NCBI RefSeq assembly: GCF_000750635.1 | Contig: NZ_CCDM010000002.1 | Span: 620,001-684,000 of the forward strand | Origin: Oceanobacillus jeddahensis | GTDB lineage: Bacteria; Bacillota; Bacilli; Bacillales; Amphibacillaceae | Length of the DNA: 64,000 bases | Direction of reading: 5' to 3' | Shown here: one piece after another, positions 36,762 to 47,167 of the stretch | Layout: each line of letters starts with the position of its first letter | How positions within the stretch are numbered: the first letter of the stretch is position 1 | The notes under the pieces: generated by a model | Databases searched by the model: none | Seen by the model: the letters and a program-made list of their open reading frames with translations, nothing else | Told to the model about the DNA's origin: nothing | Made by a program: the position numbers and the translations under genes

Positions 36762-38036
36762 ATGGCATTTAATTTTAAATTACCTGATATAGGTGAAGGA
36801 ATTCACGAAGGCGAGCTCGTTAAATGGTTCGTTAAAGAAGGCGACGAAGTAAAAGAAGACGATGTCCTTTGTGAAATTCAAAATGATAAATCCGTCGTTG
36901 AAATTCCGTCTCAGGTGGATGGAACAGTTACGAAGATTCATGTAGCAGAAGGCGAGGTTGCAGTTGTAGGTGATACATTAATCTCATTTGATGCTGAAGG
37001 ATATGATGATGAAGAGGAAGATACGAAATCTGAGGATGCTTCTTCTGAGTCTAAAGAAGAAAAAGCGGAAGAAACTGCTGAACAGGCGTCTGATGAATCA
37101 TCTGAATCCGATGATGACAAACGTGTTATTGCAATGCCTTCAGTCCGTAAATTCGCACGTGATAACGATGTGAATATTAAGGATGTACAAGGTTCCGGCA
37201 AAAATGGACGTATTACAAAAGAAGATGTGGAAAGCTTCTTAAGCGGAGATCAGAAGGAAGCCTCTTCTGAACCTGAAGAAACAAAAGAAACAGCGGCTTC
37301 TGAAGGTGCTCAGGCAGCAGCTCCACAAGGCGAGTATCCGGAAACTCGTGAGAAAATGACAGCAATGCGTAAAGCCATTGCAAATTCAATGGTTAACTCT
37401 AAATCGAAAGCTCCCCATGTTACCTTATTGGATGAAGTGGACGTAACTGATTTAGTAGCGCATCGTAAGAAATTTAAAGCTGTTGCAGCAGAGCAGGATA
37501 TTAAGCTGACTTATCTGCCATATGTTGTGAAAGCATTGATTTCTGCATCGAAGAAATTCCCGATTCTTAACTCTTATATTGATGATTCAACCGATGAAAT
37601 TGCGGAAAAACACTACTATAATGTTGGAATTGCTGCAGATACAGATCGTGGACTTCTTGTTCCTGTTGTTAAAAATGCAGATAAAAAATCCATCTTCCAA
37701 ATTTCCAGTGAAATCAATGAATTGGCAGTAAAAGCGAGAGATGGTAAACTGAAACCAGACGAAATGAAAGGTGCTTCCAATACGATTACTAATATTGGTT
37801 CTGCTGGCGGTCAATGGTTTACTCCTGTATTAAACTATCCGGAAGCAGCTATTCTCGGAATTGGACGTATTGCAGAAAAACCTATCGTTCGCGATGGCGA
37901 AATCGTCGTAGCACCGGTTCTTGCATTATCCTTGAGCTTTGATCACCGTATCGTTGATGGTGCGACTGCACAAAATGCATTGAACCAAATCAAACGTTTA
38001 TTGAATGACCCACAATTAATTATGATGGAGGCGTAA
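36762..38036 (+). CDS. pdhC: dihydrolipoamide acetyltransferase E2
   Basis: 424 residues. One lipoyl domain (1-78) with attachment Lys43 in [12 protein letters not shown]; a Glu/Ser/Ala-rich acidic linker (80-120); peripheral-subunit-binding domain (about 123-160, [22 protein letters not shown]); second linker; catalytic domain (about 195-424) with active-site [10 protein letters not shown]. Core of the Pdh complex. Good GGAGG ribosome site. Confidence 0.97.
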   Translation: MAFNFKLPDIGEGIHEGELVKWFVKEGDEVKEDDVLCEIQNDKSVVEIPSQVDGTVTKIHVAEGEVAVVGDTLISFDAEGYDDEEEDTKSEDASSESKEEKAEETAEQASDESSESDDDKRVIAMPSVRKFARDNDVNIKDVQGSGKNGRITKEDVESFLSGDQKEASSEPEETKETAASEGAQAAAPQGEYPETREKMTAMRKAIANSMVNSKSKAPHVTLLDEVDVTDLVAHRKKFKAVAAEQDIKLTYLPYVVKALISASKKFPILNSYIDDSTDEIAEKHYYNVGIAADTDRGLLVPVVKNADKKSIFQISSEINELAVKARDGKLKPDEMKGASNTITNIGSAGGQWFTPVLNYPEAAILGIGRIAEKPIVRDGEIVVAPVLALSLSFDHRIVDGATAQNALNQIKRLLNDPQLIMMEA

Positions 38037-38040
38037 ATTC

Positions 38041-39447
38041 ATGGTAGTAGGAGATTTTCCGGTAGAAGTAGATACACTTGTCGTTGGTGCTGGTCCAGGA
38101 GGCTATGTAGCTGCAATCCGCGCTGCACAGCTGGGACAAAAAGTTACAATTGTAGATAAAGGGCCATTAGGCGGTGTATGCTTAAATGTTGGATGTATTC
38201 CTTCTAAAGCACTAATCGAAGCAGGACACAAATATCAGAATGCAAAAGGCACTGATGATTTAGGAATTACAACAGAAAATGTAAGTCTTGACTTTTCTAA
38301 AGTACAAGAATGGAAAGGATCTGTTGTCAATAAACTTACTTCTGGTGTTCAAGGACTATTAAAAGGAAATAAAGTTGATATTGTCAAAGGGGAAGCTTAT
38401 TTCGTAGATGAGCATACAGTAAAAGTTGCTGATGAAAAAAGCTCTCAAACGTATAAATTTAACAACTGTATTCTTGGTACTGGTTCTTCACCAATTGAAA
38501 TTCCTTCTTTCAAATTCTCTGAAAGAGTATTGGATTCTTCAGGTGCATTAGCCTTGTCTGAAGTTCCTGAGAAACTGGTTGTTATCGGTTCTGGTTATGT
38601 TGGCACAGAACTTGGCACAGCTTATGCAAACTTTGGTACAGAGGTAACATTCTTAGAAGGCGCAAAAGATATTCTTGGCGGATTTGAAAAACAAATGACC
38701 CAAGTTGTTAAAAAAGCTTTGGAGAAAAAAGGCGCTAAAATTGTTACAGAAGCAATGGCTAAAGGTGCAGAAGAAACAAAAGACGGCGTAAAAGTTACTT
38801 ATGAAGCAAATGGCAAAGAAGAAGTAATTGAAGCAGACTACGTACTTGTTACGGTTGGTCGCCGTCCAAATACAGAAGAACTTGGATTAGAGCAAATTGG
38901 TGTTGAAAAAGATGACAAAGGCTTGATTAAAGTTGATAATCAAGGAAGAACTTCTGTAAATAACATCTTTGCAATCGGAGATATTGTTCCTGGTCCAGCT
39001 CTTGCCCATAAAGCATCTTATGAAGCTAAAATTGCAGCGGAAGTAATCAGCGGTGAAAAAGCAGCTATTGATTATAACGCAATTCCGGCAGTAGCATTTA
39101 CTGAGCCAGAATTAGCAACAGTAGGTTTATCTGAACAAGCTGCGAAAGATGCCGGCTATGATGTGAAAGCATCGAAATTCCCATTTGCTGCAAATGGACG
39201 TGCATTATCGTTAAATACATCAGAAGGCTTTGTGAAGTTAGTAACCCGCAAAGAAGATGGTCTGATTATTGGCGGACAAATTGCAGGTCCAAATGCGAGT
39301 GATATGATTTCTGAAATCGGACTGGCTATCGAAGCTGGTATGACAGCAGAAGATATCGCATTGACTATTCATGCTCACCCAACATTAGGTGAGATTACAA
39401 TGGAAGCAGCAGAAGTTGGTTTGGGTACTCCAATCCACACAATGTAA
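38041..39447 (+). CDS. pdhD: dihydrolipoamide dehydrogenase E3
   Basis: 468 residues. N-terminal FAD motif [17 protein letters not shown], redox disulfide [17 protein letters not shown] motif [17 protein letters not shown], and C-terminal dimer region HAHPTLGE with the catalytic His and Glu. It reoxidises lipoamide in Pdh and probably other 2-oxoacid dehydrogenases. Last gene of the operon, 4 bases after pdhC. Confidence 0.97.
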   Translation: MVVGDFPVEVDTLVVGAGPGGYVAAIRAAQLGQKVTIVDKGPLGGVCLNVGCIPSKALIEAGHKYQNAKGTDDLGITTENVSLDFSKVQEWKGSVVNKLTSGVQGLLKGNKVDIVKGEAYFVDEHTVKVADEKSSQTYKFNNCILGTGSSPIEIPSFKFSERVLDSSGALALSEVPEKLVVIGSGYVGTELGTAYANFGTEVTFLEGAKDILGGFEKQMTQVVKKALEKKGAKIVTEAMAKGAEETKDGVKVTYEANGKEEVIEADYVLVTVGRRPNTEELGLEQIGVEKDDKGLIKVDNQGRTSVNNIFAIGDIVPGPALAHKASYEAKIAAEVISGEKAAIDYNAIPAVAFTEPELATVGLSEQAAKDAGYDVKASKFPFAANGRALSLNTSEGFVKLVTRKEDGLIIGGQIAGPNASDMISEIGLAIEAGMTAEDIALTIHAHPTLGEITMEAAEVGLGTPIHTM

Positions 39448-39460
39448 TTTCATTAAAACA

Positions 39461-39500
39461 AAAAGACATGCTCTGGATGAATTCCAGGCATGTCTTTTTT
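39461..39500 (+). terminator. terminator of the pdh operon
   Basis: AAAAGACATGC and GCATGTCTTTT arms with inner CTGGA/TTCCAG pairing, then T-run. Confidence 0.9.
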
Positions 39501-39544
39501 ACTTTAAAAAAAGAATATAGAGAGTCTCATTTATCAAAATATAG

Positions 39545-39615
39545 CTGGCTGTAAGACTCCCACTTCAAGAAATGAAGAGGGCACGAAATATCTAAGTAGG
39601 AGATTGGGCAGCCAG
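39545..39615. repeat. nested hairpin repeat, left of the lipoprotein gene
   Basis: Outer arms CTGGCTG/CAGCCAG enclose GTAAGACTCCCACTT and AAGTAGGAG. The text resembles the structured right ends of IS200/IS605-type elements as I remember them. A related CTCCCGCCT/AGGCGGGAG hairpin lies at 40445-40491. No transposase is present. Confidence 0.45.
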
Positions 39616-39668
39616 TAGCAGCCGGTTTGGTTCCGATCAACACGATGTAAGTTTCACTTTATTTGTAT

Positions 39669-39721
39669 AAAAGGATGTCAGTTTTCTACTGTTAATACTT
39701 GAAGAAAACTGACATCCTTTT
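39669..39721 (-). terminator. terminator after the 126-residue lipoprotein gene
   Basis: AAAAGGATGTCAGTTTTC with its complement: 18-bp stem, 17-base loop. Confidence 0.8.
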
Positions 39722-39758
39722 ATCATGTAATAAAGCTATTCTGAGAGCTTTTATTCCG

Positions 39759-40139
39759 TCAATATATAATTTGATTATCTGTACTTACTATAGAGTCCAA
39801 CGTCTTCATAAGGTCTCCGCGAGACATGGTATTTTCGATTGAATAAATAACCGCTTCATCTTTAAGTAAGTAAATACTATTATTATTTAAAGTATAATCT
39901 GATGGCATGTCTTGATTATCCATTATACGCTTTTCTGGACTAGTAATCTCTTCTGGATATTTCGCCTTCAAATCAATAAATGTATTCATATAGCTATCAT
40001 TATCTTCCTCTGGAGGAACATATATAACCTGATAGTCGGTAAATTGGAATTCGATAACTTGCATGTCCTCTTCAGCCTGACAGCTATTTAATATAGGGGT
40101 GAAGGCAATAAATAGTAGAATGATACCGAATTTCTTCAT
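39759..40139 (-). CDS. small lipoprotein of unknown function
   Basis: 126 residues. Signal peptide ending LNSCQ (lipobox Cys about 20) and an acidic, mostly soluble mature part containing VIEFQFTDYQVIYVPPEEDND. GAAGAGGTG precedes the ATG. No family recognised. The gene is bracketed by related CTCCC-type hairpins on both sides, hinting that the segment may have been inserted between pdhD and the BCCT gene. Confidence 0.65.
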   Translation of the reverse strand: MKKFGIILLFIAFTPILNSCQAEEDMQVIEFQFTDYQVIYVPPEEDNDSYMNTFIDLKAKYPEEITSPEKRIMDNQDMPSDYTLNNNSIYLLKDEAVIYSIENTMSRGDLMKTLDSIVSTDNQIIY

Positions 40140-40577
40140 TCTATGTCACCTCTTCCCGAAAATAAAACAAGCATTTCTTTTATTTTCGTAGGATACATAT
40201 AGCTTAACAAATAAAATTACAAAATTAGCAGATGTTATAAAATAGTAAAGAAAATGATATTAGAGTAACATGCGCTTGTAGCAATGTGTAATACTTTAAA
40301 AATAAAGTAATGATAAATAGTTTTTGATGTCGAAAATAGTGCATAGAAAAAGCTCTCCTTAAGTAAAATTTATAATACTTAAGGAGAGCTTTTCGATTCA
40401 AAATTAACATTATTTCATTTTATCACGGAGAACCGTCCGTAAAACTCCCGCCTCAAAATAAAGAGTAAGAATGAATTTATTAAGGCGGGAGATCAGGTGA
40501 GCTAACTCCCTGAATCACTAAGGCTAATTCAGTGGGAGAATGAAGGAAGCAGACTAAGTTCGCGACCTTGTTAAAAT
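40140..40577. other. gap with two strong hairpins
   Basis: No gene. 40348-40393 is a perfect inverted repeat (AAAAGCTCTCCTTAAGT and its complement), able to terminate minus-strand transcription. 40445-40491 is the CTCCCGCCT/AGGCGGGAG hairpin. The last 50 bases include CAGACTAAGTTCGCGAC, similar to TCGGCTAAGTTCGCGACG inside the MITE-like copy A near 15412. Confidence 0.6.
40348..40393 (-). terminator. terminator-like hairpin downstream of the BCCT gene
   Basis: 17-bp stem around a 12-base AT loop with a T-run on either strand. It lies 185 bases past the BCCT stop codon. Confidence 0.6.
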
Positions 40578-42203
40578 CTAAAAGTTGTCTTTATTTTCTT
40601 CGTCCGTATCAGGAAGTGTTTTCTTAAATCCTTCTTTCATTTTTCTTATTTCTTTCTTCTGATTTTCTCGGAACTCTGGATCATATCTGCGCTGTCTAGC
40701 TTCTAATGTTAAAATCTTATGCTCGCTTATTAATGCTTTAAAGAGAGAAATCGTCATAAGAATCATTAAGATAGCAAATGGGAATGCAGCAATCAGCATA
40801 GCCATTTCTAAGGCACTTAAACCGCCAGACCACAGTAGTACAGTAGCGATAGCAGCTAAAATTAGGCCCCAAATAACTTTTATACCCATATTCGGATTTA
40901 ATTTACCACCTGTTGTAAGCATGCTGAGAACAAAGGTTCCTGAGTCGGCAGAAGTAATGAAGAAACATGAAATTAAGAGTACTGCAACACCAATAACGAT
41001 GGAAGCCATAGGTGAAGACTCAAGAAAAGCGAATAAAGCAACTTCTTCACCCACTTCATTCATTAATTGATGAATCATTCCACCTTGGGATATATCCATT
41101 TCTAGTCCCGCTATGCCAAAAACAGAGAACCAGAAGGCACTGAATATTACTGGTACGGCAGTTACACCGATAACAAACTCACGAATCGTTCTTCCTCTAG
41201 AAACCCGGGCAATAAATGTTCCGACAAACGGTGACCAGCCAATCCACCATGCCCAATAAAACAATGTCCAATCATTTAGGAATCCTCGATTTCCCTCAAA
41301 TGCATTTGTGCTAAATGTCATACTTGGCAGATTCTGCAAATAATTTCCTAATGTTGTTGTAAAAGATTCAATCATCTGTGTAGAGGAACCTAGAATGAAT
41401 ACAAAGACCATTAACCCAATAGCAAGAACAACGTTGGTCCAACTCAGATAGCGAATCCCTCTATTGATGCCTGTCGTAGCAGAAAGCATGAATAAGGCTG
41501 TAATAATGATAATAACAATCAGATTAACTGTGAAGTTATTTGGAATTCCGTCAAATGTAAAATTTAACCCGGCCGTAATCTGTGTTGCGCCAAGCCCAAG
41601 AGAAGTTGCAATCCCAAATACGGTAGCAAACACAGCTAATGTATCGATAGCAATTCCCCAACCGCCTTTTGCACGATCTCCTATCAATGGTGCGAAAGCA
41701 GAGCTGATTAAAGCAGGGGCACGGTGACGAAATTTAAAATAAGCAAGTGCTAATGCAAGTACTGCATAAGTAGACCATGGATGGAAACCCCAATGGAATA
41801 AAGTATACTGCATCGACTGTTCTGCTGCAGCTACTGTTTCTGGTTCAGCAGAAGGGGGGGAATAATAATGTGTTACAGGTTCTGTCACACCGTAAAATAC
41901 GAGACCAACTCCCATGCCAGCAGTGAATAGAAAAGCAAACCAGGTAAAATAGCTATATTCCGGTTTATCATCCGGTTTTCCTAATTTGATTTTCCCGTAA
42001 GGTCCGAAGATAAGGAATAATGCAACAAGAATAAAGCCTGTTGTAACCAGCATATAGAACCAACCAAATGTATTGGAAATGAATCCATCAATGATGCCTA
42101 AAACGTATTCTACATTTGCAGGAAAGAATGTTCCCCAAATAAGAAAAACAAGTATCAACGATATAGATACCCAAAAAACGGGCGTAATTGTTTTCGATTT
42201 AAT
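40578..42203 (-). CDS. opuD: BCCT family transporter (glycine betaine/choline type) with AUU start
   Basis: 541 residues with 12 helices. The BCCT signature region DWTLFYWAWWIGWSPFVGTFIARVSRGRTIREF is present, as is the Gly-rich FTAGMGVGLVFYGVTEP of helix 3. Family members import compatible solutes with sodium. No ATG, GTG or TTG lies near the ribosome site; GGAGGT at 42210-42215 is followed after 6 bases by ATT, and reading from there gives (M)KSKTITPVFWVSISLILVFLIWG, which aligns with the usual N-terminus. The next candidate, TTG at 42158, has no ribosome site and would cut into helix 1. Confidence 0.88.
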   Translation of the reverse strand: MKSKTITPVFWVSISLILVFLIWGTFFPANVEYVLGIIDGFISNTFGWFYMLVTTGFILVALFLIFGPYGKIKLGKPDDKPEYSYFTWFAFLFTAGMGVGLVFYGVTEPVTHYYSPPSAEPETVAAAEQSMQYTLFHWGFHPWSTYAVLALALAYFKFRHRAPALISSAFAPLIGDRAKGGWGIAIDTLAVFATVFGIATSLGLGATQITAGLNFTFDGIPNNFTVNLIVIIIITALFMLSATTGINRGIRYLSWTNVVLAIGLMVFVFILGSSTQMIESFTTTLGNYLQNLPSMTFSTNAFEGNRGFLNDWTLFYWAWWIGWSPFVGTFIARVSRGRTIREFVIGVTAVPVIFSAFWFSVFGIAGLEMDISQGGMIHQLMNEVGEEVALFAFLESSPMASIVIGVAVLLISCFFITSADSGTFVLSMLTTGGKLNPNMGIKVIWGLILAAIATVLLWSGGLSALEMAMLIAAFPFAILMILMTISLFKALISEHKILTLEARQRRYDPEFRENQKKEIRKMKEGFKKTLPDTDEENKDNF

Positions 42204-42969
42204 ATTATGACCTCCTTATAGTATTAAGCGATGTACGTAAGCTAAGCAGCGTCACTATCTTCTCTATGGCAAAAAATTAATATGTTTATTCATTCTAAGA
42301 ACCATTTTGTTGAAAAAGTTCAGTTAATGGATATTGCTTATAATTCCCCTCTGAAGGGAGATTATCCAGAAACGGATAGTGAAATGGAAAACGTCATAAA
42401 AATTATGATACAAATCCAATTGATATCGGTTTTGGGAATATGGATTTTGACGTTTGTAATAAGAATTCGTAAACATGAAATAGATTATATTGTGTCCGAA
42501 TAAATAAACAGCTGCTTAAAGTTTTGGGCTGGTTTTGTGTCGATTCATGCCTCTTCATTTGATAAATACCTATAATAGCCTAACAATCGTTTAACATTAT
42601 TGTCAACCGTTTGATTTAACACTTGTACAAGTAATTAAAAAGTGTACGTATCTTTTATAGTTTCGTAATCATTTACATAAACCCCAATTTGTAAGTAATC
42701 AGAAGGAGAATTTGGTAATGAAAATGTATGTCTTTGTTTTCAAATATGGAATTTAAATTATTTATTCTATTTTTCTTGTGTAAAAAAACAAAGATAATGT
42801 CGCATTATGTATTTTGGATTCTTAGCTTATTATTTATTTAACTACCTATTTAAAAAAAAATCAAACATATTAATTTTCTTTTCTTAAAAATACTTCAGTT
42901 GCTCATTGTAAAAAACTCACTTATAATAAAATCAGAATTTTATAATGGCTTATGGGGGTTTTTGATAAT
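42204..42969. other. 766-base AT-rich gap
   Basis: A 73-residue ORF at 42282-42503 has one helix (IQLISVLGIWILTFVI) but no ribosome site. At 42703 AGAAGGAG precedes an ATG (42718) with only 12 codons, overlapping a 31-codon hydrophobic frame at 42746-42841. These look like a decayed small membrane gene or a leader peptide; neither is firm. Nothing else is recognisable. Confidence 0.35.
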
Positions 42970-43860
42970 ATGCTACGAAAAAGCATCTTTTTTGTCGTAT
43001 TCGTTCTAATGATTGGCATGATGGTTGCCTGCAGTTCGAATAATAACGAGGAAAGCAGTGCAGAACAACCTGAGGAGGAAACGGAAACAACAGAAGATAA
43101 CACCGAGAGTCAAGAGAGGGAAGATTCGGATGAAAATGGAACAAATGAAGAAGAAACTGGTGAAGAAGGAAATGAGGAGGATAATACTGAAAACCAAGAG
43201 CCGATTTATTACATAGACGAAGAAACAGCTTCTATTCTTCCTATCGAGGACGCGGATGAAGAGGTAGTTTTGCTTACTATCGATGATGCGCCTGATGAGT
43301 ATGCCTTGGAAATGGCAGAAACATTGCAGGAAAAGGATGCAAAAGCTATATTTTTTGTAAATGGACATTTTATTGAAGATGAAGAAGGGCAAGAAGCATT
43401 AAAGACCATTCATGAAATGGGATTCCCGATCGGCAACCATACATATTCACACCCTGTTATTCCGGAAATTCCAGAAGATGAACAGACAGAGGAAATTGTT
43501 AGCCTGAATGATAAAATTGAAGAAATTATCGGTGAACGCCCGCAATTTTTCCGGGCACCGCACGGAGCAAATTCAGATCATTCCCGTGAAGTTGTAAAAG
43601 AAGAGGGAATGGTATTAATGAATTGGACGTATGGTTTTGACTATTTTGAGGAATATCAAGATGCAGATAAATTAAAAGAAGCTCTGATCTCAGGAGAAGC
43701 ACCTGAAATCGATATTAACTATTCGTTATTACAGTCTGGCGCCAATATCCTGATGCATGACCGTGAATGGACGAATGAAGCGCTTGGGGATGTTATTGAT
43801 GGTCTGCGAGATCAAGGTTATGAAATGGCTGATCCTAATTTAATTGAAACATTAGAATAG
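42970..43860 (+). CDS. polysaccharide deacetylase lipoprotein (NodB domain)
   Basis: 296 residues. Lipobox MVACS (about Cys21), a roughly 60-residue Glu/Asn/Thr-rich acidic linker, then a NodB deacetylase domain (about 95-290). Motif 1 reads LTIDDAPDE (catalytic and metal Asp kept, usual TFDDG altered), motif 2 GNHTYSHP, motif 3 FRAPHG, and a later LMHD. It probably deacetylates peptidoglycan or a related glycan at the outer membrane face. The start is the ATG at MLRKSIFF; an earlier in-frame ATG would add six residues. Confidence 0.85.
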   Translation: MLRKSIFFVVFVLMIGMMVACSSNNNEESSAEQPEEETETTEDNTESQEREDSDENGTNEEETGEEGNEEDNTENQEPIYYIDEETASILPIEDADEEVVLLTIDDAPDEYALEMAETLQEKDAKAIFFVNGHFIEDEEGQEALKTIHEMGFPIGNHTYSHPVIPEIPEDEQTEEIVSLNDKIEEIIGERPQFFRAPHGANSDHSREVVKEEGMVLMNWTYGFDYFEEYQDADKLKEALISGEAPEIDINYSLLQSGANILMHDREWTNEALGDVIDGLRDQGYEMADPNLIETLE

Positions 43861-43880
43861 GGTCATATGGAGGGGAACCC

Positions 43881-44843
43881 ATGTATCAAACAAGAATTAC
43901 CAAGCTGTTAAATATTAAATATCCAATTATTCAAGGAGGATTGGCATATTTGGCTTATGCCGATCTTGCTGCCGCAGTCAGTAATGCTGGAGGGCTGGGA
44001 CAAATTACAGCAATGAGTTTGGCTTCTCCAGAAGATCTACAAAAAGAAATACAAAAAGTAAAGCAATTAACAGATCAACCATTTGGTGTAAATTTTGCTA
44101 TTGGTCAGCATGGCAGAAAATTTGACCATATGGTACAGGTCGCTATAGATGAGCAAGTACCTGTTGTTTCTGTTACTGGAGGAAATCCTGCTGGTGTATT
44201 AGATATGCTAAAAGATCATCCTATCAAAAAACTTGTGTTGGTTGCATCGGTTAGACAGGCTGTGAAAGCGCAGGAATTAGGTGCGGATGCCGTAATGGTT
44301 GTCGGACAAGAAGGTGGAGGTCACTTGGGTAGAAGTGACACTGGCACGATTGTACTTGCACCGCAAGTTGCGGATGAACTTGATATTCCTGTTATTGCTT
44401 CCGGCGGTATTGTCGATGGGAGGGGCTTGATGGCTGCACTTGCTCTTGGAGCAGAAGGAATTGAAATGGGAACAAGGTTTATTGCAACAAAGGAAGTTCA
44501 GGCGCATACAAATTATAAAAAAGCAATTGTGTCGGCAAGTGAAGGAGATACGGTTGTGATTAAACGATCATTAGGTACACCGGCAAGAGCATTACGAACA
44601 CCTTTTACAGAAAATATCCTGAAATTGGAAAAAAAGCACGGGAATAATTATGAACAGTTAAAAGATTATATTAGTGGAGAGGTAAATCAAAAATATATCT
44701 ATTCTGGCGAGGATTCGACTGGTTTTGGCTGGGCGGGTCAAGGCGCCAGCCGCATTCATCAAATTTTAAGTGTGAAAGAATTAATGAGCTCCATGATACG
44801 TGAAGCAGATCAGGTGAAAGAAAAATGGAGTAAAGAGGTGTAA
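43881..44843 (+). CDS. nitronate monooxygenase / FabK-like flavoprotein
   Basis: 320 residues, TIM barrel. [30 protein letters not shown] at the start, [45 protein letters not shown] at the FMN phosphate site. This fits nitronate monooxygenases and the related enoyl-ACP reductase II; B. subtilis YrpB is similar. By sequence alone the two activities are hard to tell apart. The stop is 3 bases before yktA, so they are probably cotranscribed. Confidence 0.85.
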   Translation: MYQTRITKLLNIKYPIIQGGLAYLAYADLAAAVSNAGGLGQITAMSLASPEDLQKEIQKVKQLTDQPFGVNFAIGQHGRKFDHMVQVAIDEQVPVVSVTGGNPAGVLDMLKDHPIKKLVLVASVRQAVKAQELGADAVMVVGQEGGGHLGRSDTGTIVLAPQVADELDIPVIASGGIVDGRGLMAALALGAEGIEMGTRFIATKEVQAHTNYKKAIVSASEGDTVVIKRSLGTPARALRTPFTENILKLEKKHGNNYEQLKDYISGEVNQKYIYSGEDSTGFGWAGQGASRIHQILSVKELMSSMIREADQVKEKWSKEV

Positions 44844-44845
44844 TA

Positions 44846-45115
44846 ATGAATTATGCGTATCCAATGGATGAGACATGGTCGACGCAAGAAATTATTGATG
44901 TCGTCAATTTTTTCTCTTTAATTGAACAGGCGTATGAAAAAAATGTGAGACGGTCAGACTTGATTTCTTTATATCGCCGATTTAAAGAAATTGTTCCATC
45001 TAAAAGTGAAGAAAAGCAATTATTTGAAGAATTCAAGCGATCATCAGGATATTCCAGCTACCATGTTGTGAAAAAAGCAAGAGCCTCTGAAGATACGTTT
45101 ATTTCTATGAAGTAA
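44846..45115 (+). CDS. yktA: UPF0223 family protein YktA
   Basis: 89 residues, small and helical. [27 protein letters not shown] and [36 protein letters not shown] are the family hallmarks. Function unknown. Conserved neighbour of yktB, which is convergent here. Confidence 0.92.
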   Translation: MNYAYPMDETWSTQEIIDVVNFFSLIEQAYEKNVRRSDLISLYRRFKEIVPSKSEEKQLFEEFKRSSGYSSYHVVKKARASEDTFISMK

Positions 45116-45117
45116 GG

Positions 45118-45152
45118 AAAGCCCCCTAAACTTTTAGTGTTTAGGGGGCTTT
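45118..45152. terminator. bidirectional terminator between yktA and yktB
   Basis: AAAGCCCCCTAAAC with its complement: 14-bp stem, 7-base loop. Confidence 0.9.
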
Positions 45153-45155
45153 CTT

Positions 45156-45779
45156 TTATGCATCCCGGCTATCTAGGGCTAATTGATAAAGCGTAAGCAG
45201 CTGATCATATGTTTCTGTAATAGTTGTGAATAGTTCTTTATCATTTTGTAAAATGGGATCATCATAAGATAGATGCTTGCCGATTAGGAATTCTGCTTTT
45301 TTTACATCACGGAAACGTTCCAATTCTTTTTTACTTAATTCTTCCAAAGAAATAGTATCTTTTTTTGTATGATCTAAAGAGATAACAAATGATTTCGGAA
45401 GATTTTTTATTTCGTTATAATTTTCTAAATAGCTTTCTGCAATTTTTTGTTTGTTCGGTAATTCGTAAATAAGTGCTAACCAAATAAATAAATGGTCATC
45501 AAATAACCCAACTTGAAAATGAGGGTGCTTTTTATAACCTCTTTTATTATCTGCAATCGCTAACCAGGTATCATTTGGCGGATTAACGCTTCTGCGTGCG
45601 TGTTTCGCAATATGTAAATAAAGCTCTTGTTCTGTTTTCTCAGACAAGTAGGAGACAAGTTCTTCACCGATTGCTTGAAATTTTGGCTGTATTCTATTTT
45701 GGATTGCTTCCATACGTTCATCTAACCCGTCAATTGTAAAAGTTTGAAAATCTTTTTTTGTAAAATGATGCAGTTCCAC
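45156..45779 (-). CDS. yktB: UPF0637 family protein YktB
   Basis: 207 residues, soluble alpha/beta. Typical stretches are FQAIGEELVSYLSEKTEQELYLHIAKHARRSVNPPNDTWLAIADNKRGYKKHPHFQVGLFDDHLFIW. The role is unknown. I take the GTG at 45779 as start (9 bases after GGGAAGG); the ATG at 45788 abuts the ribosome site. Confidence 0.9.
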   Translation of the reverse strand: MELHHFTKKDFQTFTIDGLDERMEAIQNRIQPKFQAIGEELVSYLSEKTEQELYLHIAKHARRSVNPPNDTWLAIADNKRGYKKHPHFQVGLFDDHLFIWLALIYELPNKQKIAESYLENYNEIKNLPKSFVISLDHTKKDTISLEELSKKELERFRDVKKAEFLIGKHLSYDDPILQNDKELFTTITETYDQLLTLYQLALDSRDA

Positions 45780-46067
45780 AAATATCATCCTTCCCTTTAT
45801 TATTGTGTACTTTTTTTAATATAAATTATTATTCTTTATCTATAGGAAGAAGTCAAGTCAAAGGAGAAAACCGGGAAAAGCCTTGGTTTAACAATCAAGA
45901 AAAGGTTTTAATACTCTAAATAAAGGGAATAGAACGATAACAATAAATTGATTTATTATTTTTGGTGAACAATTTATTCTGTAAATCATAATATATAGCA
46001 CATACATGATACGAAACTCAATAGCTTTTCAGGTGAAACGTGAGTATTCCCATAAAGGAGTGATAGG

Positions 46068-46256
46068 ATGAAATATGTTATGGAAGCTCTTCGTCGCAAA
46101 GAAGCAGAAGAACGTCTCCCTGTCATTAAATTAGAGATTGATTATGAATTAGCAACATTGTACGAAGCGATGCAAGATGAAAATACGGTACAGATTATTA
46201 AGTCTAAAGAAAGATTAAAGCAGCTTAGTGAGCAATGGAAGAATCTTATAGATTAA
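46068..46256 (+). CDS. ykzI: YkzI-like small protein
   Basis: 62 residues, highly charged and helical (MEALRRKEAEERLPVIKLEID), likely a short coiled coil. AAAGGAGTG is 6 bases before the ATG. Size and position between yktB and the SuhB-type gene match B. subtilis ykzI. Function unknown. Confidence 0.7.
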   Translation: MKYVMEALRRKEAEERLPVIKLEIDYELATLYEAMQDENTVQIIKSKERLKQLSEQWKNLID

Positions 46257-47167
46257 TATAATGTTAGATTATCCCAATAAGCGACAGCTTTCTTACTGTA
46301 TAAATGCAACCGGTTTTTGATAAAACGAGTAATCCCAGCCTTAGGATTTAAAAATGGTTGTCACCTAAAGCTTGGTGACAACCATTTTTGCTAATGCGGT
46401 AGAAATGCATAGGAAGGAGTATATTGGGGTCAAACTACTATTATCTAATTGGTTACCCGTAGATTTTGGTGGAGAGCTAAAAAATAAACATCCTCTTCCC
46501 TTAGAAACCTCTTCCTACAAATAAACGTTAATAATAACAAAGATAAATAAAATTTCTTTTGCACTTTAAGAAAGAATTCAAGGAATAAAGTATAAGTGCA
46601 ACGGTTTTGATGGGGGCGGGTAATCGCATCCCCATCCTCAGTCCCACTAAGGCATTCGCAAAAGGGTTGCACTCAAGAGTATAAGGGATATTTGAAACTT
46701 GGTTGTCATCAAGCCTTTAGGTGATAGCCTTAGTTACACTTATGCAGTAAGAAAGTTTCTTAACTGACTAAGAAAGCAAAATATGCTTTTAAGTCTCCCT
46801 TTAACGAATACCAAGTTTTCTTTAGGACTAGTTCATTGAATGTGATTGTGGATAAACTTAATCAGGAGGTGTGTGCTGATCAAAAGTTTAGAATTGGTCT
46901 AATGAGGAAGAGTCTGATAAAATAACCTTACTTACATTTTAATAAAGTATAAAGAATTTTAGCATAAATACGGCGGATTTGATTTCCTAGTATCAAAGCC
47001 TGCTACATGAGATGACTGTTCTTAGTTAATGAAGAAAACGACAGATTAAAAGGAACTTCGATTAAGTTTGTCGTGCTTCTGTGGGTACGCCGAAGCAAGC
47101 ACATGCTTGTGCTAATAAAGACCGAACTTTGCTAAGCTTTTTAAAAGTTTTTGGAGGCGATGAATAA
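46257..47167. repeat. 910-base gap with several repeat families
   Basis: No gene. Contents: terminator at 46351-46390; a reverse copy of the GATTACTCGCCCC motif near 46608-46630; and a bipartite repeat (about 46664-46690 and 46784-46832) matching 56466-56548, with about 95 extra bases between its halves here. A CCAAGTTTTCTT copy lies at 46819. The region 47040-47160 carries AAAGGAACTTCGA, also seen near 49808, before the suhB ribosome site GGAGG. Confidence 0.65.
46351..46390 (+). terminator. terminator downstream of ykzI
   Basis: AAAATGGTTGTCACC and GGTGACAACCATTTT, 8-base loop. Confidence 0.75.

Noticed and set aside
42282-42503. 73-residue ORF after the BCCT gene
   Set aside because: One hydrophobic segment but no ribosome site and no recognisable family; kept only as part of the gap description.
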